A stretch of DNA of 64,000 bases from Vibrio syngnathi (GCF_002119525.1 NZ_CP017916.1:992001-1056000), one strand, 5' to 3'; counted from the stretch's first letter, positions 47,195-58,511 are shown. The notes: generated by a model from the sequence alone, not told the origin. Translations and numbers: made by a program.

Positions 47195-48787
47195 TTAGTG
47201 GCCACTAGAGATAACTGGAGCGAGCACCTCACCAGTACGGTGAATGATCCAACCTGCATCATAAAACCATGCTGTCATCGGCTCTATGAAGAACACAATA
47301 CCGGCAAGGCCAACAAGTGCTAGCACGATAGTATATGGCAGAGCCATCAATACCATACGGCCGTAAGACAGTCGAATTAACGGAGCAAGTGCTGATGTTA
47401 ATAGGAATAAGAATGCAGCCTGGCCGTTTGGCGTAGCAACAGAAGGTAAATTAGTACCTGTATTGATAGCAACAGCAAGTAGATCGAATTGGTCGCGAGT
47501 AATGACGCCCTCTACCAGAGCTGTTTTCACTTCGTTGATGTAAACCGTACCAACGAATACGTTGTCTGAAACCATCGACAAGATACCATTGGCTACGTAG
47601 AAGAGTGCGAGCTGTGCGCCTTTATCTTCAACGTGAAGTACAGCATCGATTACTGGCTTAAATAGAGCCTGGTCGATGATTACAGCAACAACCGCGAAAA
47701 AGACGGCAAGCAGTGCGGTAAATGGCAGTGCTTCTTCAAAGGCTTTACCCATCGAGTGCTCTTCGATAACGCCAGTAAACGCTGTTGCTAAGATGATCAC
47801 TGAAAGGCCAATCAAACCGACTTCAGCGACGTGAAGCGCTAGGCCAACAATAAGCCAAACTGCGATTGCACTTTGAACCCATAGTTTTGCAACGTCTTGT
47901 TTTGTACGGTTTGCGCGTTCTTTGTTGTCAAATTCAACTAAGATTTGGCGAACGTTATTTGGCAGCTCTGCGCCATAGCCAAATACTTTGAATTTTTCTA
48001 CAAGTGCACAAGTTAGAATACCGCAGAAGAAAACAGGCAACGTTACTGGCAGCATACGGATGATAAATTCACCGAACTCCCAACCCGCTTGCTTAGCAAT
48101 GACTAAGTTTTGTGGTTCGCCTACCATAGTCATTACACCGCCCAGCGCAGTACCCACACCAGCGTGCATAAGCAGTGAACGTAGGAATGCACGGTAGTTT
48201 TCTAGGTCATCACGAGTTAGCTCAGAGATCTCTTCATCATGAGTATGATCGTGCGCAGACGTTGTGCCCTTGCCTGATGCAACCTTGTGGTAGATAGAGT
48301 AGAAGCCCACTGCAACGCTAATGACTACGGCGATTACTGTCAGCGCATCTAGGAAGGCCGACAAGAATGCTGCAGCGACACAGAACGCGACAGAGAGTAG
48401 AATTTTGGATTGGATACCGAGCAGGATCTTCGTAAAAATGAACAGAAGTAGTTCTTTCATGAAGTAGATGCCAGCAACCATGAATACTAGTAAGAGTAAT
48501 ACTGGAAGGTTTGCTTGTAGCTCATGATAAACCATTTCTGGTTTAGTCATGCCAATGGCGACGGCTTGAATTGCCAATAAACCACCCGGTTGGAGAGGGT
48601 AGCATTTTAGAGCCATAGCTAGAGTGAAAATAAACTCAACCACTAGTAGCCAGCCCGCAACAAATGGGTCAACTAGGAAAAAAACAAACGGGTTGATGAT
48701 TAAAAAGGAAATGATGGCAAGTTTATACCAATCAGGAGCTTTACCAAGGAAGTTTTTGATAAAAGCGTTTCCGAGAGACATCGGCAT
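47195..48787 (-). CDS. nhaB: Na+/H+ antiporter NhaB
   Basis: An inner-membrane electrogenic sodium-proton antiporter of about 530 residues, the usual size. The N-terminus [19 protein letters not shown] is nearly invariant in the family. Other family segments are [21 protein letters not shown] and [18 protein letters not shown]. It is divergent from fadR across a 641-base region, the same order as in enterics. Confidence 0.97.
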   Translation of the reverse strand: MPMSLGNAFIKNFLGKAPDWYKLAIISFLIINPFVFFLVDPFVAGWLLVVEFIFTLAMALKCYPLQPGGLLAIQAVAIGMTKPEMVYHELQANLPVLLLLVFMVAGIYFMKELLLFIFTKILLGIQSKILLSVAFCVAAAFLSAFLDALTVIAVVISVAVGFYSIYHKVASGKGTTSAHDHTHDEEISELTRDDLENYRAFLRSLLMHAGVGTALGGVMTMVGEPQNLVIAKQAGWEFGEFIIRMLPVTLPVFFCGILTCALVEKFKVFGYGAELPNNVRQILVEFDNKERANRTKQDVAKLWVQSAIAVWLIVGLALHVAEVGLIGLSVIILATAFTGVIEEHSMGKAFEEALPFTALLAVFFAVVAVIIDQALFKPVIDAVLHVEDKGAQLALFYVANGILSMVSDNVFVGTVYINEVKTALVEGVITRDQFDLLAVAINTGTNLPSVATPNGQAAFLFLLTSALAPLIRLSYGRMVLMALPYTIVLALVGLAGIVFFIEPMTAWFYDAGWIIHRTGEVLAPVISSGH

Positions 48788-49375
48788 GTTAATACTCTTT
48801 TATGTTGATTATGAATAGACAAGCAATACAACATTTTGAGAATCGAGTTATAGATATAGTTAAAACCTATAACTAACAGTGACTTAGAAAAACTACATTC
48901 CATGTAATGTTCTGTGGTCTTGCCAAGTCACTCCCTTAGAAACTCAAGCACTGCTTATTTTTGAGCGCAACTCTACTCTTAGATAACATTTAGTCAACAG
49001 GAAAACCCCTGTAGCACTAAAAATACCTCTTTTTTGTTGAGAAACGCGATCAAAGTAGCGCAAGCATACCACTTAAAATGCGATAAAAACCGACTAGAAT
49101 CAATATTTCAGCGAAATGATTGAAATTTACAGAATAACGACGGCTTATATATGATTATTACAACTTAATATTGCAAATTAATAGATTTAAAAATATGACT
49201 AATCTCATTGATTTTTAAAAGAATTTGTTGTGTTAATGGTTTGTTTAAATGATGGTTTACAGTCGCTTGCTATCCAAACCTTGAGTGCAAACGTGTGCTG
49301 AACTTTAGAGTTTTAGCTCTACTTGGGTTTTGAGTGAGTAAAATTTTTTGGAGGTATTTCCGCAGGGTGTTAACT
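48788..49375. other. Long AT-rich nhaB-fadR intergenic region
   Basis: About 590 bases with no plausible gene. An inverted repeat GTTATAG/CTATAAC lies near 48846-48872. The rest is AT-rich and may hold both promoters. No known sRNA or riboswitch is recognised. Confidence 0.4.
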
Positions 49376-49390
49376 AGTGGTATGATGAGT
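49376..49390 (+). promoter_or_regulatory. Possible FadR operator upstream of fadR
   Basis: AGTGGTATGATGAGT resembles the FadR site core CTGGTACGACCAG (TGGTA.GA..AG conserved). It is 39 bases before the fadR start, suggesting autoregulation. The match is imperfect. Confidence 0.33.
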
Positions 49391-49428
49391 AAATTAGAAC
49401 AAAATAATTAAATTGGATTGAAGTGTAG

Positions 49429-50268
49429 ATGGTCATTAAGGCAAAGAGCCCGGCAGGATTTGCAGAAAAGTATATCATTGAAAGTATTTGGAATGGCCGT
49501 TTCGCTCCAGGTTCTATCTTGCCCGCAGAACGCGAGCTTTCTGAGCTGATTGGTGTTACACGTACTACGCTTCGTGAAGTACTTCAGCGTCTTGCTCGTG
49601 ATGGTTGGTTGACAATCCAACACGGTAAGCCAACTAAAGTTAATCAGTTTATGGAAACGTCAGGTCTTCATATCCTTGATACATTAATGACGTTGGACGT
49701 TGATAACGCAAGTAAAATGGTAGAAGACCTGCTTGCTGCTCGTACTAATATCAGCCCTATCTTTATGCGTTATGCATTCAAAGCAAATAAAGAGGCTTCA
49801 GAGCGTACGATTACTAACGTAATTGAATCTTGTGAATCTTTACTTGCGGCACCTACTTGGGATGAATTCTTAGAATCGTCGCCATATGCTGACAAGATCA
49901 AACAATCGGTGAAAGAAGACGTAGAAAAAGATGAAGCGAAGCGTCAAACGATCTTAATTGCTAAAACTTTTAACTTCTACGATTACATGCTTTTCCAACG
50001 TTTAGCATTCCATTCAGGTAACCAAATTTATGGCCTGATCTTTAATGGTGTTCGAAAATTGTACGACCGTGTTGGTAGCTACTACTTCTCTAACCCAGAA
50101 GCTCGTCGTTTAGCCATGGAGTTCTACAAAAACTTGTTTGTTATTTGTGAAAGCGGTGAGCGTGAGAATTTGCCACTTGTGATTCGTAACTACGGTATCG
50201 CAAGCGCACAGATTTGGAACGAGATGAAGACAACGTTACCGACAAACTTTACTGAAGACGACAGCTAA
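49429..50268 (+). CDS. fadR: Fatty acid metabolism regulator FadR
   Basis: A GntR-family regulator that represses fad degradation genes and activates fab synthesis genes, and is released by long-chain acyl-CoA. It is 279 residues. The winged helix is at residues 1-75 ([39 protein letters not shown]). The acyl-CoA domain follows. Vibrio FadR is longer than the E. coli protein (239) by an insertion, and here about residues 135-175 hold a charged stretch ([16 protein letters not shown]) consistent with that. Confidence 0.96.
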   Translation: MVIKAKSPAGFAEKYIIESIWNGRFAPGSILPAERELSELIGVTRTTLREVLQRLARDGWLTIQHGKPTKVNQFMETSGLHILDTLMTLDVDNASKMVEDLLAARTNISPIFMRYAFKANKEASERTITNVIESCESLLAAPTWDEFLESSPYADKIKQSVKEDVEKDEAKRQTILIAKTFNFYDYMLFQRLAFHSGNQIYGLIFNGVRKLYDRVGSYYFSNPEARRLAMEFYKNLFVICESGERENLPLVIRNYGIASAQIWNEMKTTLPTNFTEDDS

Positions 50269-50330
50269 GTCTTTTCATTAAACTACTGTTCGGTTGTTTT
50301 ACTTATTGAGTAAACGACGTAAAGAAAACG

Positions 50331-50369
50331 AAAAAGCGGCGAGATAATCAAATTATCTCGCCGCTTTTT
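50331..50369. terminator. Bidirectional terminator between fadR and yehS
   Basis: An 18-bp perfect stem (50331-50348 with 50352-50369, core AAGCGGCGAGATAAT) with A/T tracts at the base, so it works for both genes. Confidence 0.93.
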
Positions 50370-50410
50370 ATTTATTGATAGTTGGTGAGAACGTATCAAT
50401 AGGCAGTAAC

Positions 50411-50890
50411 TTACCCTGCAAACTCTTCTGAGTCTGGACGGTTAGTAAATTGCACGCCATTTAGAAAATCGCAAAGTAGTTGGTCTTCACATACTTTGTA
50501 GTTCTTGTTCTCTGGCTTACGGAAGTAGGCACCAATCTCGTACTTACTTAGGCTGATGCCTACCACTTCTAATATATCTAATACATCTTCTGCTTTCATG
50601 TTCAACGCAATACGCAGCTTCATGAAAATCATATTGTTAGTCAGAGCAACTTCAGGTTTAGGCTGAACACCCTCTTTTTTGCCACGCTTAAGGTTGATAA
50701 AACCATTTAGGAACACCGCTAACTCTTTATCTTTCATCGTAGAGCATGACTTGTCGTTGTCTTCTTTTAGCCAATTGATCACTTGGTCATGAGCAACGGT
50801 CACATCAGCTTGCTCGATAGCTTTAATGATCTGTGCATTTTTAAGGTTTAGCGCGTGTTGAATACGACGCAAGATTTCGTTGTTAGTCAC
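50411..50890 (-). CDS. yehS: YehS family protein (DUF1456, duplicated domain)
   Basis: A 159-residue soluble protein with two copies of the DUF1456 helical unit: NNEILRRIQHALNLKNAQII near the start and NNMIFMKLRIALNMKAEDVL near residue 86. Function unknown. It is convergent with fadR and downstream of metG, separated by metG's terminator. Confidence 0.9.
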   Translation of the reverse strand: MTNNEILRRIQHALNLKNAQIIKAIEQADVTVAHDQVINWLKEDNDKSCSTMKDKELAVFLNGFINLKRGKKEGVQPKPEVALTNNMIFMKLRIALNMKAEDVLDILEVVGISLSKYEIGAYFRKPENKNYKVCEDQLLCDFLNGVQFTNRPDSEEFAG

Positions 50891-51022
50891 TGGGGATTCC
50901 TAAAAAGGGTTTGGAGAGTAAAGAGGTGTTGGTTAGCCCGTTATCGTCGACAAACCAATTTCTACTCTACATAGCATAGTTGACGGCGACTCTAACAGAG
51001 AACGCTTATTTTCGGTAGATAT

Positions 51023-51077
51023 AAAAAATCCCCAATGCTTATTAACTCATTCAAGTTAAAAGTGCATTAGGGATTTC
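51023..51077 (-). terminator. Terminator of metG
   Basis: On the minus strand AAATCCCTAATGC pairs with GCATTGGGGATTT (13 bp with one G-T pair) around a 25-base loop, followed by TTTTTT. Confidence 0.75.
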
Positions 51078-51111
51078 GCTATGAGTGCTTGTTATCTGAC
51101 TGAAGCCAGAG

Positions 51112-53172
51112 CTACATTACACGCATACCAGGTTGAGCACCTTCGTGTGGCTCAAGGATCCACAGGTCGCTGCCACCAGGGCCCGCGGCTAGGATCATGC
51201 CTTCAGACATACCAAACTTCATCTTACGAGGTTTTAGGTTTGCGACCATTACGGTTAGCTTACCTTCTAGCTCTTCAGGTTTGTACGCTGACTTGATACC
51301 AGAGAATACTTGGCGAGTCTCACCACCGATGTCCAATTGGAATTTCAGTAGTTTGTTCGCTTTTGGTACTTCTTCACAAGAGATGATACGAGCAATACGC
51401 ATATCGACTGCTGCAAAGGCATCGAACTCAATCTCGTCTGCGATTGGCTCTTTGTCTAGCTCAGTTTGGCTTGCTTGCTCTTTTTCAGCTTCTGCTTTTT
51501 CTTTCGCAGCTGCTTCTGCGGCTGCATCTTCTTTAGAAGATTCGATCATTGCTTCCACTTTCTTCGGATCAATACGGCTAAACAGCGCTTTGAACTTAGT
51601 GATTTCGTGATCAGTTAGCGGTGTAGCAATCGCTTCCCACGTTAGCTCTTCGTTTAGGAAAGCCTCAGTGCGAGCCGCAAGCTCTGGCATAACTGGTTTC
51701 AGGTAAGCCATTAGCACGCGGAATAGGTTAATACCGACAGAAGAAACTTCTTGAAGCTCTTTCTCTTTGCCTTCTTCTTTCGCAAGAACCCAAGGTGCTT
51801 TTTCGTCAATGTACTGGTTAGCTTTATCTGCTAGTGCAGTAATTTCACGGATAGCGCGGCTGAACTCACGAGTTTCGTATAGCTGACCGATACGCTCAGC
51901 AGCAGCAACGAATTCGTTGTATAGCTCAGGTTCTGCAAATTCAGCAGCAAGTTTGCCTTCAAAACGTTTCGTGATGAAGCCAGCGTTACGAGACGCTAGG
52001 TTAACAATCTTGTTTACGACGTCAGCGTTTACACGTTGAGTGAAGTCTTCAAGGTTAAGGTCAAGGTCATCAATACGGCTGTTTAGTTTCGCAGCGTAGT
52101 AGTAGCGTAGACACTCAGGGTCTAGGTGGTTTAAGTACGTACTTGCTTTGATGAATGTGCCTTTCGACTTAGACATCTTCGCACCGTTCACCGTTACGTA
52201 GCCGTGTACGAATACGTTGTTTGGCTTACGGAAACCAGCGCCTTCTAGCATTGCAGGCCAGAATAGGCTGTGGAAGTAAACGATGTCTTTACCGATGAAG
52301 TGGTAAAGCTCAGTTGTGCTGTCTTTCTTCCAGTATTCGTCAAAGTTTAGATCGTCACGCTTGTCACATAGGTTCTTGAAAGAAGCCATGTAGCCAACAG
52401 GAGCGTCTAGCCATACGTAGAAAAATTTGTTTTTCTCGCCTGGGATTTCGAAGCCGAAGTAAGGTGCATCACGAGAGATATCCCACTGTTGCAGACCAGA
52501 CTCGAACCATTCCTGCATTTTGTTTGCAGTTTCATTCTGTAGAGAGCCAGAACGAGTCCACTCTTTAAGCATGCTTTCGAACTGAGGTAGGTCGAAGAAG
52601 AAGTGCTCAGAATCTTTCATTACTGGAGTTGCGCCAGAAACCGCTGATTTAGGGTTAATTAGCTCAGTTGGGCTGTATGTCTCACCACAGTTATCACAGT
52701 TATCACCATACTGGTCTTCTGACTTACACTTAGGGCAAGTACCTTTTACGAAGCGGTCTGGTAGGAACATCTCTTTCTCAGGATCGAAAAGCTGAGAAAT
52801 AGTGCGGCTAGAAATGAAGCCGTTCTTTTTAAGTTCGAGATAGATGTGAGAAGCCAGTTCACGGTTCTCTTCGCTATGTGTGCTGTGGTAGTTATCAAAG
52901 CTGATATCAAAGCCAGCGAAGTCTTTTTGGTGCTCTTCACTAACAGCAGCGATCATCTCTTCTGGCGTGATACCCATCTGTTGAGCTTTAAGCATAATTG
53001 GCGTGCCGTGAGCATCGTCAGCACAGATGAAGTTTACAGTGTTGCCACGTAGACGCTGGTATCGAACCCAGATATCAGCTTGGATATGCTCAAGCATATG
53101 GCCAAGGTGAATAGAGCCGTTAGCGTACGGAAGCGCACAAGTTACCAAAAGTTGTCTTGGATCAGTTGCCAT
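51112..53172 (-). CDS. metG: Methionyl-tRNA synthetase
   Basis: Charges tRNA-Met. It is 686 residues, the long dimeric form. The HIGH-like motif is [16 protein letters not shown] is in [12 protein letters not shown], and the zinc knuckle has [17 protein letters not shown]. The C-terminal tRNA-binding domain starts near residue 585 ([20 protein letters not shown]). It is divergent from mrp, as in E. coli. Confidence 0.98.
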   Translation of the reverse strand: MATDPRQLLVTCALPYANGSIHLGHMLEHIQADIWVRYQRLRGNTVNFICADDAHGTPIMLKAQQMGITPEEMIAAVSEEHQKDFAGFDISFDNYHSTHSEENRELASHIYLELKKNGFISSRTISQLFDPEKEMFLPDRFVKGTCPKCKSEDQYGDNCDNCGETYSPTELINPKSAVSGATPVMKDSEHFFFDLPQFESMLKEWTRSGSLQNETANKMQEWFESGLQQWDISRDAPYFGFEIPGEKNKFFYVWLDAPVGYMASFKNLCDKRDDLNFDEYWKKDSTTELYHFIGKDIVYFHSLFWPAMLEGAGFRKPNNVFVHGYVTVNGAKMSKSKGTFIKASTYLNHLDPECLRYYYAAKLNSRIDDLDLNLEDFTQRVNADVVNKIVNLASRNAGFITKRFEGKLAAEFAEPELYNEFVAAAERIGQLYETREFSRAIREITALADKANQYIDEKAPWVLAKEEGKEKELQEVSSVGINLFRVLMAYLKPVMPELAARTEAFLNEELTWEAIATPLTDHEITKFKALFSRIDPKKVEAMIESSKEDAAAEAAAKEKAEAEKEQASQTELDKEPIADEIEFDAFAAVDMRIARIISCEEVPKANKLLKFQLDIGGETRQVFSGIKSAYKPEELEGKLTVMVANLKPRKMKFGMSEGMILAAGPGGSDLWILEPHEGAQPGMRVM

Positions 53173-53330
53173 ACTTAATAATTCGCTTTTTTGATAGGTA
53201 TAAATTTTGAGAGGTAATACTACTTTATAACGTGTGATACGCCAAGGTATCAGACAAAGGATTCCCCTAGTTTTTTAGGGGTTCAGTCTTCATCTCGTGG
53301 GTGATAGCATAAATAAAAAAAGGAGCCCCA

Positions 53331-54407
53331 ATGCGTAACTTTACTTCTAAGCAAGATTTCTGTTCATGGTTGAATGAGTTCGAGTCACCAATCCTCATCC
53401 CAGAGTGGGCGCTACACCAAAATATTGTATCGGTTGATCCTCGTGGGTCGTTTGTCATTACCTTGCCTTTTGCAGCTAATCAGCTCGCGGTTGAACTGGA
53501 ACATTGGATCCACTCCCAGATTGAACAACAGCTTGTCAGCACTTTTCAGTTTGAAGTGAAAGTGAAGCCGTCTGCGCTGGAAACTACAGTCGCAACACCA
53601 TTGAAAGGCGTTAAGAACATTATCGCCGTGACGTCGGCAAAGGGTGGGGTGGGTAAATCGACAACTTCGGTAAACCTTGCGCTTGCGTTATCTAAGTCAG
53701 GTTCAAAAGTGGGCTTGTTGGATGCGGATATCTACGGCCCATCAGTGCCTATGATGCTTGGCCAACTAGACGCGAAACCAGAAGTACAGAATAACAAATG
53801 GATGATGCCAATCGAAGCTCATGGCATTTTTACTCATTCTATCGGTTACCTTGTATCAAAAGATGATGCGGCAATCTGGCGTGGACCTATGGCAGCTAAA
53901 GCTTTAGGTCAACTTGTTAATGAAACCGTCTGGCCTGAGTTGGATTACCTTGTTATCGACATGCCACCGGGCACGGGTGATATTCAACTAACCTTGTCGC
54001 AGCAGATCCCAGTGACGGGCGCGGTTGTGGTGACAACTCCGCAAGATTTGGCATTAGCTGATGCGCGTAAAGGTGTGGCGATGTTCGATAAAGTGAGCGT
54101 GCCAGTTGCGGGCTTAGTGGAAAACATGAGCTACCATATTTGTAGTCACTGTGGCGAAAAAGAGCATATCTTCGGTGCTGGCGGTGCAGAAGCCATGTCA
54201 GAAGAGTTCTTTCTCGATATTTTGGCGCAAATTCCCCTGCATATTGATGTACGAGAAGACATCGACGCGGGTTGCCCAACGGTGATACGTCGTCCAGATA
54301 GCGAACACACGCGTCATTACTTAGAGCTTGCTGAGAACGTGGCTGCGCAGATGTTCTGGACTGGTAAGGCGAGACCAGAGGCGATTAACTTCTCGATGGT
54401 TGAATAG
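53331..54407 (+). CDS. mrp: Iron-sulfur cluster carrier protein Mrp/ApbC
   Basis: A P-loop ATPase that carries Fe-S clusters to apo-proteins. It is 358 residues. The deviant Walker A is SAKGGVGKSTTSVNLAL (second Lys in KGGVGK). Switch regions DADIYGPSVP and DMPPGTGDIQL follow, with a CxxC cluster site (CSHCGEKEHIFG). The N-terminal domain is diverged. AAGGAG lies before the ATG. Confidence 0.96.
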   Translation: MRNFTSKQDFCSWLNEFESPILIPEWALHQNIVSVDPRGSFVITLPFAANQLAVELEHWIHSQIEQQLVSTFQFEVKVKPSALETTVATPLKGVKNIIAVTSAKGGVGKSTTSVNLALALSKSGSKVGLLDADIYGPSVPMMLGQLDAKPEVQNNKWMMPIEAHGIFTHSIGYLVSKDDAAIWRGPMAAKALGQLVNETVWPELDYLVIDMPPGTGDIQLTLSQQIPVTGAVVVTTPQDLALADARKGVAMFDKVSVPVAGLVENMSYHICSHCGEKEHIFGAGGAEAMSEEFFLDILAQIPLHIDVREDIDAGCPTVIRRPDSEHTRHYLELAENVAAQMFWTGKARPEAINFSMVE

Positions 54408-54663
54408 CAATGGCTGATCACAAAGGTGTGTAAATCATGTGTGGGTGAGATAAACAACGGTTGGATTAGGTGGATAGCCATAGGGGTTGTGCATATAGTT
54501 GTATTTAAGTTATTTGAAAGCAAACGATTGTTTTAAGTAAATGTATTAAGATCATCAATTTGACTGCAATTAGCTAACATCGCGACTAGAATCTATATGC
54601 TTTAGCCCCTATAATCAGGCGGTTTATCTCTTCCCACCACCAAACCATATCGGGTGCAAATTA

Positions 54664-55305
54664 ATGTCTGATAATAATCAATGTGTCATCGTAGGTATCG
54701 CTGGCGCTTCAGCTTCAGGAAAAAGCCTGATCGCGAGTACGATTTATAATGAGCTGCGCGAAAAAGTAGGCGACCATCAAATTGGTGTTATCACGGAAGA
54801 TTGCTATTACAGCGACCAAAGTCACTTGAGTATGGAAGAGCGAGTTAAAACTAACTACGACCACCCAAATGCACTAGATCATGACCTTTTATGCGAACAT
54901 CTACAGCAGCTAATGAGTGGCAATGCCGTAGAAGTTCCAGAATACAGCTACACAGAACACACACGCACTTCTGAAGCGACTACACTTACTCCTAAGAAAG
55001 TGATCATTTTAGAAGGTATTCTGCTTCTGACAGACCCGCGTCTTCGTAAACTAATGCACGCAAGCGTATTTATGGATACACCGTTGGACATCTGTCTACT
55101 ACGTCGCGTTAAGCGTGATGTAGAAGAGCGTGGTCGAACAATGGATACGGTACTTAAACAATACCAAGAAACAGTACGCCCAATGTTCATGCAGTTTATC
55201 GAGCCTTCAAAACAACATGCAGACATCATCGTTCCTCGTGGTGGTAAAAACCGTATTGCGATTGATGTGCTAAAAGCGCATATTGCGAAGTTGTTGAAGT
55301 CTTAA
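54664..55305 (+). CDS. udk: Uridine kinase
   Basis: Phosphorylates uridine and cytidine in the pyrimidine salvage pathway. It is 213 residues with P-loop [12 protein letters not shown] and the family segments [13 protein letters not shown] and [15 protein letters not shown]. Two terminator-like stems follow before asmA. Confidence 0.97.
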   Translation: MSDNNQCVIVGIAGASASGKSLIASTIYNELREKVGDHQIGVITEDCYYSDQSHLSMEERVKTNYDHPNALDHDLLCEHLQQLMSGNAVEVPEYSYTEHTRTSEATTLTPKKVIILEGILLLTDPRLRKLMHASVFMDTPLDICLLRRVKRDVEERGRTMDTVLKQYQETVRPMFMQFIEPSKQHADIIVPRGGKNRIAIDVLKAHIAKLLKS

Positions 55306-55321
55306 TCGAATAAAATTTTGC

Positions 55322-55348
55322 CTAAGTGACTCACTTAGCTTTATTTTT
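55322..55348 (+). terminator. First terminator after udk
   Basis: CTAAGTG pairs with CACTTAG around ACT (55322-55338), followed by TTTATTTTTT. Confidence 0.7.
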
Positions 55349-55357
55349 TACCGAATC

Positions 55358-55387
55358 AGTGGCACTTTTATAGTGCCACTTTCTTTT
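55358..55387 (+). terminator. Second terminator after udk
   Basis: AGTGGCACT (55358-55366) pairs with AGTGCCACT (55372-55380), followed by TTCTTTT. It is 24 bases before the asmA start. Confidence 0.8.
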
Positions 55388-55411
55388 GGAATCTAAGCAA
55401 GGAATATGCGG

Positions 55412-57595
55412 ATGAAGAAACTACTCATTTTCATAGCTGTACCAGTGTTTGTTGTCGTTGCAGCAATTCTGGCACTAGTGCTGTTAGTGAATCCCAACCA
55501 ATTTAAGCCATTAATTGTCGAACAAGCCCAAAAACACACCGGCCTAGAGCTCGTGATCGAGGGTGATATCAGCTGGCAATTCTTCCCATCTATTGGCTTC
55601 GAACTTGGTCAAACTGAATTACGTAACCCTGAAGGGTTCACCCAACCAAACCTGTTTAAGGTTGATACCGTTGGCGTTGATGTTTCGGTTACTCCGCTAT
55701 TTAGCAACCAACTAGAGATCGGCAACATTACTCTAGATGGTGCAGAATTCTATTTAGAAACGCTTAAAGATGGTCGCAAGAACATCGATGCGCTCACACA
55801 AGCGTCTGCTCCTAAGGATTCTGAACCTGCAGCGGATACAAGTTCTGAAGCAACACCGGCGTCTCAAGAGCAAACTTCTACAGACACATCTGGCTGGACG
55901 ATCAATCTTGCAGGTGTAACAGTCTCAAACGCATTGTTTGAGATGGACGACAAGCAAGCAGGTTCATTCACTAAGCTATACGATGTGTCTTTGAGTCTTT
56001 CTGAGTTTGCCGTTGATACATGGACGACCGCGACGTTTGCGGCTTCTGGTGAAAACAACCAACAGAAGTTCTCTTCAAATGGCAGTGCTGAATTCAAATT
56101 AGCGGAAGGCTTTGCAAGCTACGCATTACGAAATATTGACCTTAATGCCAAGTTCAATGATCCAGCAACGTCGATCGAGTCAGCGAAGATTGGCTTAAAT
56201 ACGTTTGAGTTCGATAAGGTTAACCAACTGACTTATGCGGTGATTGGTAATGCTGCTGGTCTTGACCTTGATCTTAAAGGTGGCGGTGACTTGACTGTCG
56301 ATAGCGCGATCTCAAGAGTTACACTGAACAAGTTAACATTAGACTCAACATTCAAAGGTGAAACGCTTCCTCAATCACCAATGAAAGTGGATATGCTGTC
56401 TGACTTAAGCTTTGATCTAACTAAGAGTCACTTGAGCTTTGTGCTAGAGAAGCTGCAAGCTAACGCTATCGCACTAGACGGTAAAGCGGACATCACTTTA
56501 TCTGAAATACCAAAGGTTCGTTTTTCTCTTCATAGCCCGAACATCGATTTAGATGAGTTCTTAGGCCTAGGTAATACATCAGAAACAGCGAGTGCTGCGC
56601 CTTCTGATTCTGCTGGTGGCTCAACTTCAAATACTACAGCTTCTTCGACGTCAAGCTCAGGTAGCTCGACTTCAAGTTCAGATAACTCGGCTCCTGCGAA
56701 AGAAGTAGAACCTGACCTGTCAGCACTGAAAACGCTTGATGTGAAAGGTAATATCACAATCGATAAGTTCAAGGCGAACAACGCAAAAATGCAGAACGTG
56801 AAAACGGCGTTCTCAGTTAACCGTGGTATCGCAGAACTGACATCGTTTACTTCGAATCTTTACCAAGGCTCTATCTCGGCAACAGCACGATTAGATGCAC
56901 GCAAGACGCCAGCGACTTACACGGCTAAGAAAAAGATTAAAGGCGTAAAAGTACAACCGTTATTGTTTGACGTAGCGAACAACGATACGCTGGAAGGTAC
57001 TGGTAATATCGATGTTAACGTTAAAGGTAAGAGCTTGACGCCAACAGGAATCAAGAAGAACTTGGTTGGCACTATTGCGATTAACTTTGAAGATGGTGCG
57101 GTTAATGGCATTAACATCGCGCAACTGATTCGAGAAAACTACGCTAAGATCAAAGGCGAGAAAGTCGAAAGCAAAGACGAGTCTCAAAAGACAGATTTTA
57201 GTGCAATGAAAGCAACACTCAAGGTTGATAAAGGTTGGGTTTCAACGAATGACTTATCGGCACAGTCACCTCTTTTACGCGTGACAGGTCAAGGTAAAGC
57301 AAACTTCATCAATGAAACGGTCGACTTCCTGGTTCGCACGTCAATTGTTGGCTCGCTTGAAGGCCAGGGTGGCAAGAGCATTGATGATCTCAAAGATGTG
57401 ACGATTCCAATTAAAGTTACCGGCCAGTGGGCTGACCCTAAATTTGCGCTTGTCTTTGATGATGTGTTGAAACAGAAAGCTGAAAAAGAGATTGATCGCG
57501 GTATTAAGAAACTTGAAGAAAAATACGGTGACAAGATCAAAGATGAGAAAACTAGAGATGCAGTCAATGGTTTACTCAAAGGCTTGTTTAACTAA
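55412..57595 (+). CDS. asmA: AsmA family protein
   Basis: A 727-residue envelope protein with one N-terminal membrane helix (about residues 3-25) and a large periplasmic part, related to E. coli AsmA, which affects outer-membrane assembly and lipid transport. The AsmA N-terminal domain begins after the helix (NPNQFKPLIVEQAQKHTGLEL); the conserved C-terminal domain is near residues 520-680. A Ser/Thr-rich linker (TSSSGSSTSSSDN) is near residue 415. I use the ATG at 55412 since AAGGA is eight bases before it; an ATG at 55406 is too close. Confidence 0.92.
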   Translation: MKKLLIFIAVPVFVVVAAILALVLLVNPNQFKPLIVEQAQKHTGLELVIEGDISWQFFPSIGFELGQTELRNPEGFTQPNLFKVDTVGVDVSVTPLFSNQLEIGNITLDGAEFYLETLKDGRKNIDALTQASAPKDSEPAADTSSEATPASQEQTSTDTSGWTINLAGVTVSNALFEMDDKQAGSFTKLYDVSLSLSEFAVDTWTTATFAASGENNQQKFSSNGSAEFKLAEGFASYALRNIDLNAKFNDPATSIESAKIGLNTFEFDKVNQLTYAVIGNAAGLDLDLKGGGDLTVDSAISRVTLNKLTLDSTFKGETLPQSPMKVDMLSDLSFDLTKSHLSFVLEKLQANAIALDGKADITLSEIPKVRFSLHSPNIDLDEFLGLGNTSETASAAPSDSAGGSTSNTTASSTSSSGSSTSSSDNSAPAKEVEPDLSALKTLDVKGNITIDKFKANNAKMQNVKTAFSVNRGIAELTSFTSNLYQGSISATARLDARKTPATYTAKKKIKGVKVQPLLFDVANNDTLEGTGNIDVNVKGKSLTPTGIKKNLVGTIAINFEDGAVNGINIAQLIRENYAKIKGEKVESKDESQKTDFSAMKATLKVDKGWVSTNDLSAQSPLLRVTGQGKANFINETVDFLVRTSIVGSLEGQGGKSIDDLKDVTIPIKVTGQWADPKFALVFDDVLKQKAEKEIDRGIKKLEEKYGDKIKDEKTRDAVNGLLKGLFN

Positions 57596-57620
57596 TCGCT
57601 ATTTTAAATAAATAGCATAT

Positions 57621-57664
57621 AAAAAGCGCCATTCCTTATTACGAGGAATGGCGCTTTTTTTTTG
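57621..57664 (+). terminator. Terminator of asmA
   Basis: AAAAAGCGCCATTCCT (57621-57636) pairs with AGGAATGGCGCTTTTT (57644-57659), followed by more T. Confidence 0.93.
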
Positions 57665-57680
57665 GCTGCCGATAACACCC

Positions 57681-57813
57681 AAGAGATTCCCTATGACACT
57701 CGTCCCTCGTTCTAGGGAATGACGATCGGTGCTCGTCCTTTATTTAGGGGAGTAACACTGAAGCGTCGTCATCCTCGAGAGAGAAGAGTGACCAAGTCGG
57801 GGATCTCTGGTTG
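57681..57813. repeat. Inverted pair of REP-like repeats
   Basis: A unit at about 57681-57727 (GAGATTCCCTA ... TAGGGAATGACGA) and an inverted relative at about 57765-57813 (CGTCATCCTCGAGAGA ... GGGGATCTC) share the frame GAGAT-CCC ... AGG-ATGACGA. They lie between the convergent asmA and btuR genes. I recognise these as dispersed repeats in Vibrio, from memory. Confidence 0.6.
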
Positions 57814-57821
57814 GAAGGCTG

Positions 57822-58427
57822 TTACCAATCCACACCTTGCAGAGCTTTTACTCCAGATTCAAAAGCGTGTTTTACGTTACGTACTTCTGAAACAGTATCG
57901 GCCATGTCCGTTAAAGTGCGGTGTGCTCCACGGCCTGTGATGATCACTGATTGCATTTTAGGACGGTTATTCAGAGCTTCTACCACTTCATCCAGTTCAA
58001 TGTAGCCATAGCTCACCATGTACGTCAGCTCATCAAACAGAATTACATCAATCGACTCATCGGCTAGCATGCGTTGGCACTCTTTCCATACGCGCTGTGC
58101 GGCTTCAATATCTTTCGCTTTATTTTGAGTTTCCCAAGTAAAGCCTGTACCCATCACTTGGAACTCTACATCGAGTTTTTGAAGAACGTTCTTTTCACCG
58201 TTATCCCAAGTTCCTTTTACAAACTGAGCAACGGCACATTTCTTACCGTGACCGACTGCACGTGTAATCGTACCGAAACCTGATGTCGATTTGCCTTTAC
58301 CGTTACCAGTAATAACCAATAACAGTCCTTTCACTTCTTGCGCTGCTGCGACACGTGCATCGACTTGCTCTTTTACTTTCTGTTGTCTTGCTTTATGGCG
58401 TTGTTCTTTGTTGTCTTCGGTCGACAT
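57822..58427 (-). CDS. btuR: Cob(I)yrinic acid a,c-diamide adenosyltransferase
   Basis: Adenosylates corrinoids for coenzyme B12. It is 201 residues. The P-loop is ITGNGKGKSTSGFGT; DVILFDELTYMVSYGY and IITGRGAHRTLTDMAD are diagnostic of CobO/BtuR. I use the ATG at 58427 (MSTEDNKEQ), with AGGA six bases before it; the open frame extends 21 codons further. Divergent from the phosphatase gene. Confidence 0.95.
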   Translation of the reverse strand: MSTEDNKEQRHKARQQKVKEQVDARVAAAQEVKGLLLVITGNGKGKSTSGFGTITRAVGHGKKCAVAQFVKGTWDNGEKNVLQKLDVEFQVMGTGFTWETQNKAKDIEAAQRVWKECQRMLADESIDVILFDELTYMVSYGYIELDEVVEALNNRPKMQSVIITGRGAHRTLTDMADTVSEVRNVKHAFESGVKALQGVDW

Positions 58428-58511
58428 AACAAATCCTTTTAAGTTGTGATTACGCCTATCATAGCCTAACTTAACGATAGCAAAAACCATCGGAAGAACA
58501 GGTGATTACGG

